Shown one piece after another: positions 34,333 to 43,298 of a stretch of 64,000 bases of DNA (the stretch's first letter is position 1; every line of letters starts with the position of its first letter). Location of the stretch: assembly GCF_900129655.1 (NCBI RefSeq), contig NZ_FQWK01000005.1:248001-312000 (forward strand), written 5' to 3'. A program made the translations under genes and the position numbers. This DNA comes from Bacteroides clarus YIT 12056 (GTDB lineage: Bacteria > Bacteroidota > Bacteroidia > Bacteroidales > Bacteroidaceae). The notes beneath the pieces were generated by a model. It worked only from the letters and a program-made list of their open reading frames with translations. It did not search any database and was not told the origin of the DNA.

Positions 34333-34839
34333 ATGATAGGTATGCTACCGAAATTAGTGATTACTGATATTGACGGTGTCTGGACTGACGGCGGAATGTA
34401 TTATACTGCCGAAGGAGACGTTATGAAACGTTTTTCCGTGAAAGATGGTTGGGGAGTGATTTTTCTGCGCGAATTGGATATACCTGTGGCTATTATGACC
34501 GGTGAGGATACGCAAATTGTCCGGAAACGTGCCGATAAGTTGAAAATCAACTATTGCTATCTGGGAGTCAAGGATAAAGTGGCACAGGCTGAGGAACTGT
34601 GTCGCGAGTTAGGTATTTCATTGGGTGAAGTTGCCTTTATCGGTGATGACTTGAATGATTTGCCGCTGTTGCGCTTGGTGGGTTACAGCGCTTCTCCCGG
34701 CAATACGCCTGAATATATAAAACGCGAAGTAAAGTATGTAACGACCGCACACGGCGGTTATGGAGCTTTTCGCGAGTTTGTGGAGAAACTGCTGGCGGAC
34801 AACGGACGCTTGCAGACTGTCATAGAGCGTTTCTTATAA
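34333..34839 (+). CDS. HAD phosphatase, KDO8P/KDN9P phosphatase type
   Basis: About 168 residues from the ATG at 34333 (34342 is an alternative); the frame is open to 34207, but that part overlaps the GT2 gene. LVITDIDGVWTDGG holds the two catalytic aspartates of the C0-type HAD family (KdsC-like), IMTGEDT and VKDKVAQAEEL the second and third motifs, and FIGDDLNDLPLL the metal-binding motif. The wording is very close to what I recall of BT1713, the KDN-9-phosphate phosphatase of B. thetaiotaomicron. It closes the five-gene operon, 28 bp after the GT2, and converges with the next gene after only 14 bp. Confidence 0.87.
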   Translation: MIGMLPKLVITDIDGVWTDGGMYYTAEGDVMKRFSVKDGWGVIFLRELDIPVAIMTGEDTQIVRKRADKLKINYCYLGVKDKVAQAEELCRELGISLGEVAFIGDDLNDLPLLRLVGYSASPGNTPEYIKREVKYVTTAHGGYGAFREFVEKLLADNGRLQTVIERFL

Positions 34840-34853
34840 CCGGAATATGTATG

Positions 34854-35861
34854 TCATATCTCTGTGTTGACGCGGGGAAGCGGTATGTATCGTGAAACGG
34901 TTTCTCTTCCCCATGTCAGCATTTTCCCGATTTGCGCTTTTATTCTCTTTCCGGCTTGCCGGGGGCGTAATGTCTCCTGCCGTTTCACATCGTTCAACGT
35001 CCATTGCGGCTGGTATTTCAGCAGGCGCTGTTCCGCTTCCTCTATTCGTTGCGGTTGTCCGGAACTGATATAATAACGGATGAGATTCAGGCATATATTG
35101 GCATGTGCCTGCCGTAGTCCGTTGTATACATCCGTACGTCTGTCTTTGAAGTAGTCCAAAAGGAACTCTCTGGTGGTAAGTGCGATGTCCAGTCTCCTGT
35201 CCATGCCGGTTTCGCTCCATATCCCTTTGCTGTGTTTGCGGTATACGGCCATGGGTTTGCCGAAATAATAGATATTCCCATGTTGTGCATTCAGCAGATG
35301 CAGGGCGTAGTCGCATGAAGTGAACTTGGCAAACCATTCGGGCATTTCCGGATAGTAACATCTTCGGAATACGGATGAAGAGTTGGTAATATAATTGCTT
35401 TCGGCAAGGTCGGAGATGGTGGTGATTTTCCTTTGATGTCCGTTGGACAGGCTCTTGCTTCCGTCCTCCTCATAGTAGTTGACTACCCTGTGGAAACATA
35501 TTGCGAACTGACTGTGGGTGTCCAGAAAATCGGTAGCACGCTGTAACTTGCGCCTGTCAAACCAATAATCGTCACCGTCGCAAACGGCGACGTATTCACC
35601 GCGGCAATGTTTGTAGGTCTCCATATAATTGCGCTGGTAGCCCAGGTTCTTTTCGTGCCGTATCACGGTGATGAGCTCCGGATACTTTTCCTGGTATCGC
35701 TTGCATATTTCGTAGGTACGGTCGGTACTGCGGTCCTCACCTATGATTAGCTCAACGGGGTAGTCGGTCTTTTGGCTTAATACGCCTTTGATGGCAATCT
35801 CTATATAATTCTCAATATTATATGCCAGCATAATGACGCTGACTTTCACGGTCTTTTCCAT
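34854..35861 (-). CDS. Glycosyltransferase family 2
   Basis: A 335-residue transferase with VSVIMLAYNIENYIEIAIKG, ELIIGEDRSTDRTYEI and VAVCDGDDYW, the last containing the DxD-type metal-binding residues of GT2. The C-terminal 100 residues are basic and alpha-helical, which suggests membrane association. It starts 2 bp after the flippase stop and is the third gene of the metG-flippase-GT2 unit. It probably works on the same repeat unit that the flippase exports; specificity unknown. Confidence 0.9.
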   Translation of the reverse strand: MEKTVKVSVIMLAYNIENYIEIAIKGVLSQKTDYPVELIIGEDRSTDRTYEICKRYQEKYPELITVIRHEKNLGYQRNYMETYKHCRGEYVAVCDGDDYWFDRRKLQRATDFLDTHSQFAICFHRVVNYYEEDGSKSLSNGHQRKITTISDLAESNYITNSSSVFRRCYYPEMPEWFAKFTSCDYALHLLNAQHGNIYYFGKPMAVYRKHSKGIWSETGMDRRLDIALTTREFLLDYFKDRRTDVYNGLRQAHANICLNLIRYYISSGQPQRIEEAEQRLLKYQPQWTLNDVKRQETLRPRQAGKRIKAQIGKMLTWGRETVSRYIPLPRVNTEI

Positions 35862-35863
35862 AA

Positions 35864-37309
35864 TCAGTCGCTTTTTCGTTTTAATACTAACCGGATGGCT
35901 TCATCCAAGATTGCGGAGCCTAATATCCGGTTGATTCCATAATAGAACAGAATACCGATAACGATTTTCACAGGAAGCAGCAGATAATTTTCCGTCAGGA
36001 AGCAGTCCGGTATCAGCAGTATTCCCCACATGATTACGGAGAGAACGGCGTAAGGGGCAATATCCCTTATCTGTTTCAGCCAGCTATACCCTACGGCCTT
36101 TCCGATAACAACGATACTGATCAGGTAAATCAATATCTGGGTAAGTGCCAGACAAGCTACCATGATAAGCGCGCTTTGTTTCAGGCTGGCTGCCAGGCAG
36201 GCTATAATCAGCAGGGTACGTGCTATTTCCAGTTTGAAGATAAGGTCCGAGCGCCCCTGCACTTTGGCAAAGTTTTGGTTGACGGTACTCAGAATGGTGA
36301 AGATTCCTGCCAGGCAGGTCAGTTGGAAAAAAGGCACACAACCCATCCATTCCGCTTTCAGTATCAGTGCGATAAACGGATAGGCTACGGATACCATGCC
36401 TGTCATAAGGGGGAACGTGAGGAAAGCGGTAAAGCGTATCGTCTTGCGATAAGAACGCAGACTTCTTTCTTTGTCGTTCTGGATATGCGAGAATATGGGG
36501 TAAGTAGCTGTCTGCAGGCTGGAGTAGACCGAGCTGATTACCATCAGGCTGAACTTGTTTCCTTGTGAATAATATCCTAATTGAACGGGCGGATATAATT
36601 TACCGATAGCTACCGAATAGATATTGGTAAAAATGGAGTTTACCAGACCGGCAAGCAGCAGATTGGAAGAAAAGCCGAATAATTCCTTGATGTGACTTAT
36701 ACTGAACAATAGTTGAGGCCGCCATTTATTGAAGAACCATAAAAGGACGGTACGCAGGAAGGCCAGTATAACGGGTTGCCACGCCAGCGTCCATACTCCC
36801 ATACCGCCATATGCCATGGCAAGCGAACCGATGCCGGATGCCGTAAGGGCGATGAGATTAATCTTGGTTAGAATTTTAAAGCTGACTTGCTTGTTGAGTA
36901 AAGTGGTTTGTATAAGACTTAGCGAGTTAAAGGGAAGCGCAAGGAAAATAACCCTGGCAAGGTCTGTCAGTAAAGGCTGGTTGAAGAATCCGGCGATGAG
37001 CGGAGAGCAGACGAATAACAGCAGATAAAGGCAGGCGCTGATGAAGATGTTGAAATAGAATACAGAATTATAGTCTGTTTCGGTAGCGTCCTGCTTGCGG
37101 ATTAAAGCGGCGCTGAACCCGCTGTCCAGTACGATATTGGCAATTGCGCTGAAAATGGCGAGCATTCCTACCAATGCGTAGTCTTCAACGGAGAGTATGT
37201 TGGCTACGAGGACACCGACAATAAACAACAAAACTTGCTGGCCCATACGGTCCAGCAAGTTCCAGAGCAATGCTCCTATTGTTCGTTGTTTCAGTGAAGG
37301 CTCACTCAT
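35864..37309 (-). CDS. Wzx-type polysaccharide flippase (lipopolysaccharide biosynthesis protein)
   Basis: A 481-residue integral membrane protein with about 12-14 helices, opening SLKQRTIGALLWNLLDRMGQ, the signature of the PST/MOP branch that includes WzxC. It should flip a lipid-linked glycan unit to the periplasmic face. Features such as DSGFSAALIRKQDATETDYN and a mid-protein FGFSSNLLLAGLVNSIFTNI are standard for this branch. It lies 5 bp behind metG and 2 bp ahead of a GT2. No polymerase (Wzy) or ligase is visible in the window, so it may serve a single-unit glycan or genes elsewhere. Confidence 0.9.
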   Translation of the reverse strand: MSEPSLKQRTIGALLWNLLDRMGQQVLLFIVGVLVANILSVEDYALVGMLAIFSAIANIVLDSGFSAALIRKQDATETDYNSVFYFNIFISACLYLLLFVCSPLIAGFFNQPLLTDLARVIFLALPFNSLSLIQTTLLNKQVSFKILTKINLIALTASGIGSLAMAYGGMGVWTLAWQPVILAFLRTVLLWFFNKWRPQLLFSISHIKELFGFSSNLLLAGLVNSIFTNIYSVAIGKLYPPVQLGYYSQGNKFSLMVISSVYSSLQTATYPIFSHIQNDKERSLRSYRKTIRFTAFLTFPLMTGMVSVAYPFIALILKAEWMGCVPFFQLTCLAGIFTILSTVNQNFAKVQGRSDLIFKLEIARTLLIIACLAASLKQSALIMVACLALTQILIYLISIVVIGKAVGYSWLKQIRDIAPYAVLSVIMWGILLIPDCFLTENYLLLPVKIVIGILFYYGINRILGSAILDEAIRLVLKRKSD

Positions 37310-37314
37310 ATGGA

Positions 37315-39357
37315 TTATTTTACTTCACTACCGGGCTTTACTTCGCGTAACAATGAGGTTACAGCCAGTGAGCCGTCATAGTTTTCGGCAGAAAGTATCA
37401 TACCTTCACTCACCAGTCCGTTCTTGAATTGACGGGGAACCAGGTTGGCGATGAACAGTACCTGTTTGCCTACCAGCTCTTCCGGTCGGTAGTGCTGGGC
37501 AATACCGCTGACGATAGTACGGTTTTCCAGTCCGTCGGCAATCTTGAACTTCAACAGTTTCTTCATCTTAGGTACGGCTTCGCATTCCAATACGGTTCCT
37601 ACGCGGATATCCAATTTCTCAAAGTCCTCGAATGAGATGACGGGCTTGATAGGATTTGCCTTGTAGCCGGCTGCTTCGTTCGCTTTCTTGGTAGCGAGCA
37701 GTTTGTCTACCTGTGCCTGGATAACATCGTCCTCAATCTTCTCGAATAACAGTTCGGGGGTTGCCAGTCGGTGTCCGGCGGGCAGCAGGTCTGTATGACC
37801 GAGTTCTGCCCAGTCGAAACTGTCCATGTTCAGCATCTTACGGAGCTTTTCGCTGCTGAACGGCAGGAACGGTTCGAAAGCGATGGCAAGGTTGGCGACC
37901 AGTTGCAGGGAGATATTCAGAATGGTAGCTACGCGCGGCATGTCTGTCTTGGCAAGTTTCCAAGGTTCTGTATCTGCCAGGTACTTATTACCGATACGCG
38001 CCAGGTTCATGGCTTCCTTCTGTGCGTCACGGAATTTGAATACGTCGAGCAGCTTTTCCACTTCTTCTTTTACGTCGGCAAACTCTTTCAGCGTTTCGCG
38101 GTCGTAATCGTTCAGTTCGCCGGCAGCGGGTACTACACCGTCGAAGTACTTCTTGGTGAGTTGCAGGGCGCGGTTTACGAAGTTACCGTATACAGCTACC
38201 AATTCGTTGTTATTGCGTGCCTGGAAGTCTTTCCAGGTAAAGTCGTTGTCTTTTGTTTCCGGAGCATTGGCGGTGAGCACGTAGCGCAGCACGTCCTGCT
38301 TGCCGGGGAATTCTGCGAGATATTCATGCAACCATACGGCCCAGTTGCGGGAAGTGGAAATCTTATCTCCTTCCAGATTCAGGAATTCGTTGCTGGGCAC
38401 GTTGTCGGGTAGGATATAACTGCCTTCCGCTTTCAACATGGCGGGGAATACGATGCAGTGGAATACGATGTTGTCTTTTCCGATGAAATGAACCAGACGT
38501 GTTTCAGGGTCTTTCCACCATTTCTCCCAAGAGTCGGGCAGCAATTCTTTGGTATTGCTGATGTAGCCGATGGGAGCGTCGAACCATACGTAAAGCACTT
38601 TGCCTTCGGCGCCTTCCACCGGAACGGGAATACCCCAATCTAGGTCGCGGCTTACGGCACGCGGCTGCAAGCCCATGTCGAGCCAGCTTTTACATTGGCC
38701 GTACACGTTGGGACGCCATTCTTTATGGTCTTCCAATATCCACTGGCGCAGCCATGCTTCATGTTTGTCGAGGGGCAGATACCAGTGTTTGGTTTCGCGC
38801 ATTACGGGTTGGCTGCCGCTGATGGCGCTTTTCGGATTAATCAGGTCGGTAGGGCTGAGGCTTGTACCGCACTTTTCGCATTGGTCGCCGTAAGCGCCTT
38901 CTGCGTGGCAGTGGGGGCATTCGCCGGTGATGTAACGGTCGGCAAGGAAAGTCTTGGCTTCCTCATCGTAGTACTGCATGCTGGTCTTTTCAATGAATTC
39001 GCCTTTGTCGTACAGTTTGCGGAAAAACTCGGAAGCAGTGTCGTGATGTGTCTTTGAGGTGGTACGGCTGTACACATCGAACGAAATGCCGAATTCTTCA
39101 AAAGACTTCTTGATAAGCGTATGATAGCGGTCTACTACATCTTGCGGTGTAATTCCTTCTTTCTTGGCGCGGATGGTGATGGGCACTCCGTGTTCGTCGG
39201 AGCCGCCGATAAAGACCACATCTTCTTTTTTCAGTCTCAGGTAGCGGACATAGATGTCGGCAGGTACATAAACCCCTGCCAGGTGTCCGATATGAACGGG
39301 GCCGTTGGCATAGGGCAGTGCCGATGTCACGGTGGTACGCTTGAATTTCTTTTCCAT
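37315..39357 (-). CDS. metG: Methionyl-tRNA synthetase
   Basis: A 680-residue class I synthetase. The ATP-binding HIGH motif is in [16 protein letters not shown], a zinc knuckle in [18 protein letters not shown], and the KMSKS loop reads KISTSRN. After the anticodon-binding helical domain, a C-terminal EMAP/Trbp111-like OB domain (about 575-680: [29 protein letters not shown]) binds tRNA and dimerises. Length and layout match the dimeric E. coli type. It heads a unit with a flippase and a glycosyltransferase and has its own promoter motif 43 bases upstream. Product assignment is certain. Confidence 0.97.
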   Translation of the reverse strand: MEKKFKRTTVTSALPYANGPVHIGHLAGVYVPADIYVRYLRLKKEDVVFIGGSDEHGVPITIRAKKEGITPQDVVDRYHTLIKKSFEEFGISFDVYSRTTSKTHHDTASEFFRKLYDKGEFIEKTSMQYYDEEAKTFLADRYITGECPHCHAEGAYGDQCEKCGTSLSPTDLINPKSAISGSQPVMRETKHWYLPLDKHEAWLRQWILEDHKEWRPNVYGQCKSWLDMGLQPRAVSRDLDWGIPVPVEGAEGKVLYVWFDAPIGYISNTKELLPDSWEKWWKDPETRLVHFIGKDNIVFHCIVFPAMLKAEGSYILPDNVPSNEFLNLEGDKISTSRNWAVWLHEYLAEFPGKQDVLRYVLTANAPETKDNDFTWKDFQARNNNELVAVYGNFVNRALQLTKKYFDGVVPAAGELNDYDRETLKEFADVKEEVEKLLDVFKFRDAQKEAMNLARIGNKYLADTEPWKLAKTDMPRVATILNISLQLVANLAIAFEPFLPFSSEKLRKMLNMDSFDWAELGHTDLLPAGHRLATPELLFEKIEDDVIQAQVDKLLATKKANEAAGYKANPIKPVISFEDFEKLDIRVGTVLECEAVPKMKKLLKFKIADGLENRTIVSGIAQHYRPEELVGKQVLFIANLVPRQFKNGLVSEGMILSAENYDGSLAVTSLLREVKPGSEVK

Positions 39358-39400
39358 TGTATATATGTATCTCTTTTGTTATGAACGCTTTTAAGATGTG

Positions 39401-39408
39401 CAAAGATA
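39401..39408 (-). promoter_or_regulatory. -7 promoter motif for metG
   Basis: The minus strand reads TATCTTTG, 43 bases before the ATG at 39357. Confidence 0.6.
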
Positions 39409-39534
39409 ACGGTTTTCTCTCAAACCTACAAAAAGAGGAATATATACTTCTTGCCCGGAACCTTCCGTCTTTGAAAGAGTAAAGAAGAAGTAATATTAAA
39501 AGATTATCTTCTTGCCGTTATGCATATAAATTGT

Positions 39535-39542
39535 ATATTTGT
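39535..39542 (+). promoter_or_regulatory. -7 promoter motif for the ADP-forming CoA ligase
   Basis: TATATTTG fits TAnnTTTG and lies 33 bases before the ATG at 39576; TTG at 39513-39515 could be the -33 element. The motif is followed by TACGATTGTCGTAC, a short palindrome overlapping the likely start site that may be an operator. Confidence 0.6.
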
Positions 39543-39575
39543 ACGATTGTCGTACTATACTAATATGAACAGACT

Positions 39576-41639
39576 ATGATAACAAGCCAATTGCTGCATC
39601 CTGCCAGTATTGTGGTGGTGGGAGCTTCCAACAATGTACATAAACCCGGCGGGGCTATCTTGAAGAATTTGATTCATGGCGGTTATACCGGAGAACTGCG
39701 GGCGGTGAATCCGAAAGAGACTGAAGTGCAAGGCGTACAGGCCTATGCCGATGTAAAGGATATTCCCGATACGGACCTTGCTATCCTTGCTATTCCCGCC
39801 GTTCTTTGTCCCGATGCGGTAGAGTTGCTTGCTTCTGAGAAGCGGGTACGTGCGTTCATTATCCTTTCAGCCGGATTTGGTGAGGAAACGCATGAGGGCG
39901 CGCTTTTGGAAGACCGTATTCTGGAAACGGCGAATCGGTACGGCGCTTCGCTGATAGGCCCCAATTGTATCGGATTGATGAATACGTGGCATCATAGCGT
40001 GTTCAGTCAGCCCATCCCCAATCTGCATCCGCAAGGCGTCGATTTGATATCCAGCTCCGGAGCGACTGCGGTGTTTATTCTGGAGAGTGCGGTTACAAAA
40101 GGGCTGCAGTTCAATTCCGTATGGTCTGTGGGCAATGCCAAGCAGATCGGAGTAGAAGATGTGCTGCAATATATGGACGAGCATTTCGATTCGGAAAAAG
40201 ACTCCAAGATAAAACTGCTTTATATCGAAAGTATAAGCGATCCTGACAGATTGCTGTTCCATGCTTCTTCGCTGATAAAGAAGGGATGCAAGATTGCGGC
40301 CATTAAATCCGGCAGCAGTGAGAGCGGCAGTCGTGCGGCATCCTCGCATACGGGAGCTATCGCCAGTTCCGATTCGGCGGTGGAGGCTCTGTTCCGTAAA
40401 GCGGGTATCGTACGTTGCTATTCTCGGGAGGAACTGACTACGGTAGGGTGTATTTTCACTTTGCCGGAACTGAAAGGAAAGAACTTTGCCATTATTACCC
40501 ATGCGGGCGGACCGGGTGTGATGTTGACCGATGCCTTGAGTAAAGGCGGGTTGAATGTGCCGAAGTTGGAAGGCGAGCTTGCCGAAGAGTTGAAAAGCAA
40601 GCTCTTTCCGGGGGCTGCCGTTGGAAATCCGATAGACATTCTGGCTACGGGTACGCCTGAGCATTTGCGCCTTTGTCTGGAATACTGTGAGGAAAAGTTT
40701 GATAATGTGGATGCGGTAATGGCTATTTTCGGCACTCCGGGTCTGGTTACCATGTTCGAAATGTATGATGTGCTGCATGAGAAGATGCAAACCTGCAAGA
40801 AACCGATATTCCCTATTCTCCCGTCTATTAATACGGCAGGAGCCGAGGTTGCCGCTTTCCTCGCTAAAGGCCATGTGAACTTTGCCGATGAAGTAACGTT
40901 AGGTACGGCATTGTCGCGCATTGTGAATGCGTCGAAGCCGGCGAATAATGAAATAGAGCTTTTTGGAGTGGATGTTCCGCGCATCCGCCGTATCATAGAT
41001 TCTATTCCGGGAGACGGCTATATCGAACCGCATTATGTGCAGGCATTGTTACATTCTGCAGGTATTCCTGTGGTAGAGGAGTTTGTATCCGCTAATAAGG
41101 AAGAAGCGCTGGCCTTTGCCCGTCGTGCCGGATTCCCGGTGGTGGCGAAAGTGGTGGGGCCTGTGCATAAATCCGATGTAGGCGGAGTGGTATTGAATAT
41201 AAAGAGCGAACAGCATCTGGCATTGGAGTTTGAACGCATGATGCAGATTCCTGAAGTAACGGGTATTATGGTGCAGCCGATGCTGAAAGGAACGGAACTC
41301 TTTATCGGTGCGAAGTACGAAGAGAAATTCGGCCATGTAGTGCTTTGCGGTTTAGGCGGTATCTTTGTGGAGGTGCTGAAAGATGTATCTTCCGGTCTGG
41401 CTCCTTTATCTTACGAGGAAGCCTACTCTATGATTCGTTCGTTGCGCGCCTATAAGATTATAAAAGGCACGCGCGGGCAGAAAGGAGTGAATGAGGATAA
41501 GTTCGCCGAAATCATTGTGCGCTTGTCTACCCTGTTGCGTTTTGCTACGGAGATTAAGGAAATGGATATTAATCCGCTGTTGGCAACGGAAAAGTATGTA
41601 ATAGCGGTAGACGCCCGTATCAGAATAGAAAAGAACTAA
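39576..41639 (+). CDS. Acetate--CoA ligase (ADP-forming), fused alpha-beta subunits
   Basis: A 687-residue protein joining a CoA-binding domain (VVVGASNNVHKPGGAILKNL), a succinyl-CoA-ligase-like domain and a C-terminal ATP-grasp domain (about 480-687, FPVVAKVVGPVHKSDVGGVV). ASSHTGAIASSD contains the histidine expected to carry the phosphate between sites. The enzyme interconverts acyl-CoA, ADP and phosphate with acid, CoA and ATP, giving ATP from fermentation end products such as acetate or branched acids. It is monocistronic and divergent from metG. Family secure; acyl range unknown. Confidence 0.92.
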   Translation: MITSQLLHPASIVVVGASNNVHKPGGAILKNLIHGGYTGELRAVNPKETEVQGVQAYADVKDIPDTDLAILAIPAVLCPDAVELLASEKRVRAFIILSAGFGEETHEGALLEDRILETANRYGASLIGPNCIGLMNTWHHSVFSQPIPNLHPQGVDLISSSGATAVFILESAVTKGLQFNSVWSVGNAKQIGVEDVLQYMDEHFDSEKDSKIKLLYIESISDPDRLLFHASSLIKKGCKIAAIKSGSSESGSRAASSHTGAIASSDSAVEALFRKAGIVRCYSREELTTVGCIFTLPELKGKNFAIITHAGGPGVMLTDALSKGGLNVPKLEGELAEELKSKLFPGAAVGNPIDILATGTPEHLRLCLEYCEEKFDNVDAVMAIFGTPGLVTMFEMYDVLHEKMQTCKKPIFPILPSINTAGAEVAAFLAKGHVNFADEVTLGTALSRIVNASKPANNEIELFGVDVPRIRRIIDSIPGDGYIEPHYVQALLHSAGIPVVEEFVSANKEEALAFARRAGFPVVAKVVGPVHKSDVGGVVLNIKSEQHLALEFERMMQIPEVTGIMVQPMLKGTELFIGAKYEEKFGHVVLCGLGGIFVEVLKDVSSGLAPLSYEEAYSMIRSLRAYKIIKGTRGQKGVNEDKFAEIIVRLSTLLRFATEIKEMDINPLLATEKYVIAVDARIRIEKN

Positions 41640-41721
41640 CTTTTTGTTAAAAGTAGGGGCTGTTGTGCAGTATTCTGTTCGGATAGACGTTTATAGTACA
41701 TAACTTAGACTATGACACGCT

Positions 41722-42186
41722 ATGAAGAAAAGAAAAAAGCAATGGCTCCGGATGTGCAACGGCATGATGTCCGGTGCGTTGGTTCTGCTGGGTTTCACGT
41801 CTTGCGATGAAAACAGTACAGGTACGGGGAGATGTGAGTATGGTACTCCTTATGCCAAATATGAAATCAAAGGAAAGGTGATGGGAGAAGACAGGCAGGT
41901 TGTATCCGACGCCAGGATTCTCGTGAAGAATATGGCTCCCCAAACCGATAACTCTCGTACCCGTGTCGTTTCATCCGATACGGTCTATACGAAAGAAAAC
42001 GGAGAATATCTTTATCAGAACACCATAACGGGCTATCAAAACTTCCGTGTTGTTTGCGAAGACCTTACGGGAGCATACGAAGCCGACTCGATGGATATTA
42101 AGATGAATCCGACAGGCGGGAGCGGCTGGTATGAAGGAAAAGATAATAAAGAAGTAAACTTTGAATTAAAGAAGAAAGAAAAATAA
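41722..42186 (+). CDS. Radical-SAM-associated putative lipoprotein
   Basis: A 154-residue lipoprotein: a basic N-terminus, a hydrophobic stretch and lipobox GFTSC, followed by DEN, an acidic start that may favour surface display. The mature part (from about 45) looks like a carboxypeptidase-regulatory or transthyretin-like beta sandwich (YEIKGKVMGEDRQVVSDARI, NGEYLYQNTITGYQNFRVVC). It matches the lipoprotein half of the uncharacterised rSAM/lipoprotein system described in TIGRFAM (TIGR04133/TIGR04134 as I recall). The radical SAM gene begins 5 bp downstream. It may be the substrate or a partner of that enzyme; this is not known. Confidence 0.8.
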   Translation: MKKRKKQWLRMCNGMMSGALVLLGFTSCDENSTGTGRCEYGTPYAKYEIKGKVMGEDRQVVSDARILVKNMAPQTDNSRTRVVSSDTVYTKENGEYLYQNTITGYQNFRVVCEDLTGAYEADSMDIKMNPTGGSGWYEGKDNKEVNFELKKKEK

Positions 42187-42191
42187 AACCG

Positions 42192-43262
42192 GTGGGAGTC
42201 CTTTCTGTTCGTAAACGTTTGGCGCTGGAAATCGCGCGTAAGATGCGTAATAACCTGAAAGAGCTGCATCCGTTGAGGCAGCTCTTTTGGGAATGCACCT
42301 TACGTTGTAATTTGCACTGTAAGCATTGCGGCAGCGATTGCAGGCGGATGCCGGATATAAAGGATATGCCGGCTGCCGATTTTTTACGGGTTGTCGATTC
42401 CATCACTCCGCATATCAATCCGAACGAAGTAAGCATTATCATGACCGGTGGAGAACCGCTGATGAGGGAAGATCTGGAAGAAGTAGGGCTGGAACTCTAC
42501 AGGCGCGGCTATCCCTGGGGAATTGTTTCCAACGGCCTTTACCTTACCGGCAGACGTTTGGAGCGGTTGATGGCTGCCGGGCTCCATTCCATAACCATCA
42601 GTTTGGACGGTTTTGAGCAGGAGCATAATTGGTTGCGCGGTCATCCGGAAAGTTACGGAAGGGCTGTGGAGGCGATTAAGATGTTGGTGCATGAGCCCGA
42701 GCTGGTGTGGGATGTGGTGACATGTGTCAATCACCGTAACTACCCGTATCTGGATGAATTGAAAACATCTCTTTATCATATAGGTGTCCGGCAATGGCGT
42801 TTGTTTACCATTTTTCCGATGGGACGTGCCGCATCACATCCGGAGTTTCAGTTGAGCAATGATGAGTTTACAGGTATTATGGAGTTCATCAAGCGTATCC
42901 GGAAAGAGGGTAAGATGCACGCAAGCTATGGTTGTGAGGGTTTCTTAGGCAGATATGAAGGTGAGGTTCGTGACGGTTTCTTTTCTTGTAATGCCGGAAT
43001 CAGTGTTGGCTCTATATTGGCGGACGGAGCCATATCCGCCTGTCCGAGTATCCGTAGCGACTATCATCAGGGCAATATTTATCGCGATGACTTTATGGAT
43101 GTGTGGGAGAATCGTTTTCAATCTTTCCGTAACCGGGAATGGATGAAGAAAGGCCTATGTGCCGATTGCAGCCTTTTCCGCTATTGCGAGGGCAATGGCA
43201 TGCATTTGCGTGATAATAAAGGCGCGCTGCTTTTCTGCCATCTCGACAGGCTTCATTCTTAA
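42192..43262 (+). CDS. Radical SAM/SPASM protein of the rSAM/lipoprotein system
   Basis: The GTG at 42192 is chosen: it lies 5 bp after the lipoprotein stop, and the sequence from it (VRKRLALEIARK) matches the family start; ATG at 42243 is the alternative. The 356-residue enzyme binds a radical 4Fe-4S cluster through Cys39, Cys43 and Cys46 (CNLHCKHC) and has GGEPLMREDLEE for SAM contact. A C-terminal SPASM region has cysteines in SCNAGISVGSILADGAISACPS, KGLCADCSLFRYCEG and FCHLD, enough for two auxiliary clusters. SPASM enzymes usually modify peptides or proteins. It is coupled to the lipoprotein gene and to nothing else. Confidence 0.9.
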   Translation: MGVLSVRKRLALEIARKMRNNLKELHPLRQLFWECTLRCNLHCKHCGSDCRRMPDIKDMPAADFLRVVDSITPHINPNEVSIIMTGGEPLMREDLEEVGLELYRRGYPWGIVSNGLYLTGRRLERLMAAGLHSITISLDGFEQEHNWLRGHPESYGRAVEAIKMLVHEPELVWDVVTCVNHRNYPYLDELKTSLYHIGVRQWRLFTIFPMGRAASHPEFQLSNDEFTGIMEFIKRIRKEGKMHASYGCEGFLGRYEGEVRDGFFSCNAGISVGSILADGAISACPSIRSDYHQGNIYRDDFMDVWENRFQSFRNREWMKKGLCADCSLFRYCEGNGMHLRDNKGALLFCHLDRLHS

Positions 43263-43298
43263 TGGAGTTGTCTGTTACGCGGCTTTTCTCTTGGGGAG

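Noticed and set aside
39867..40874. 335-codon frame antisense to the ADP-forming CoA ligase
   Set aside because: Complete overlap with a well-conserved enzyme; composition is Arg/His/Gln-rich shadow text.
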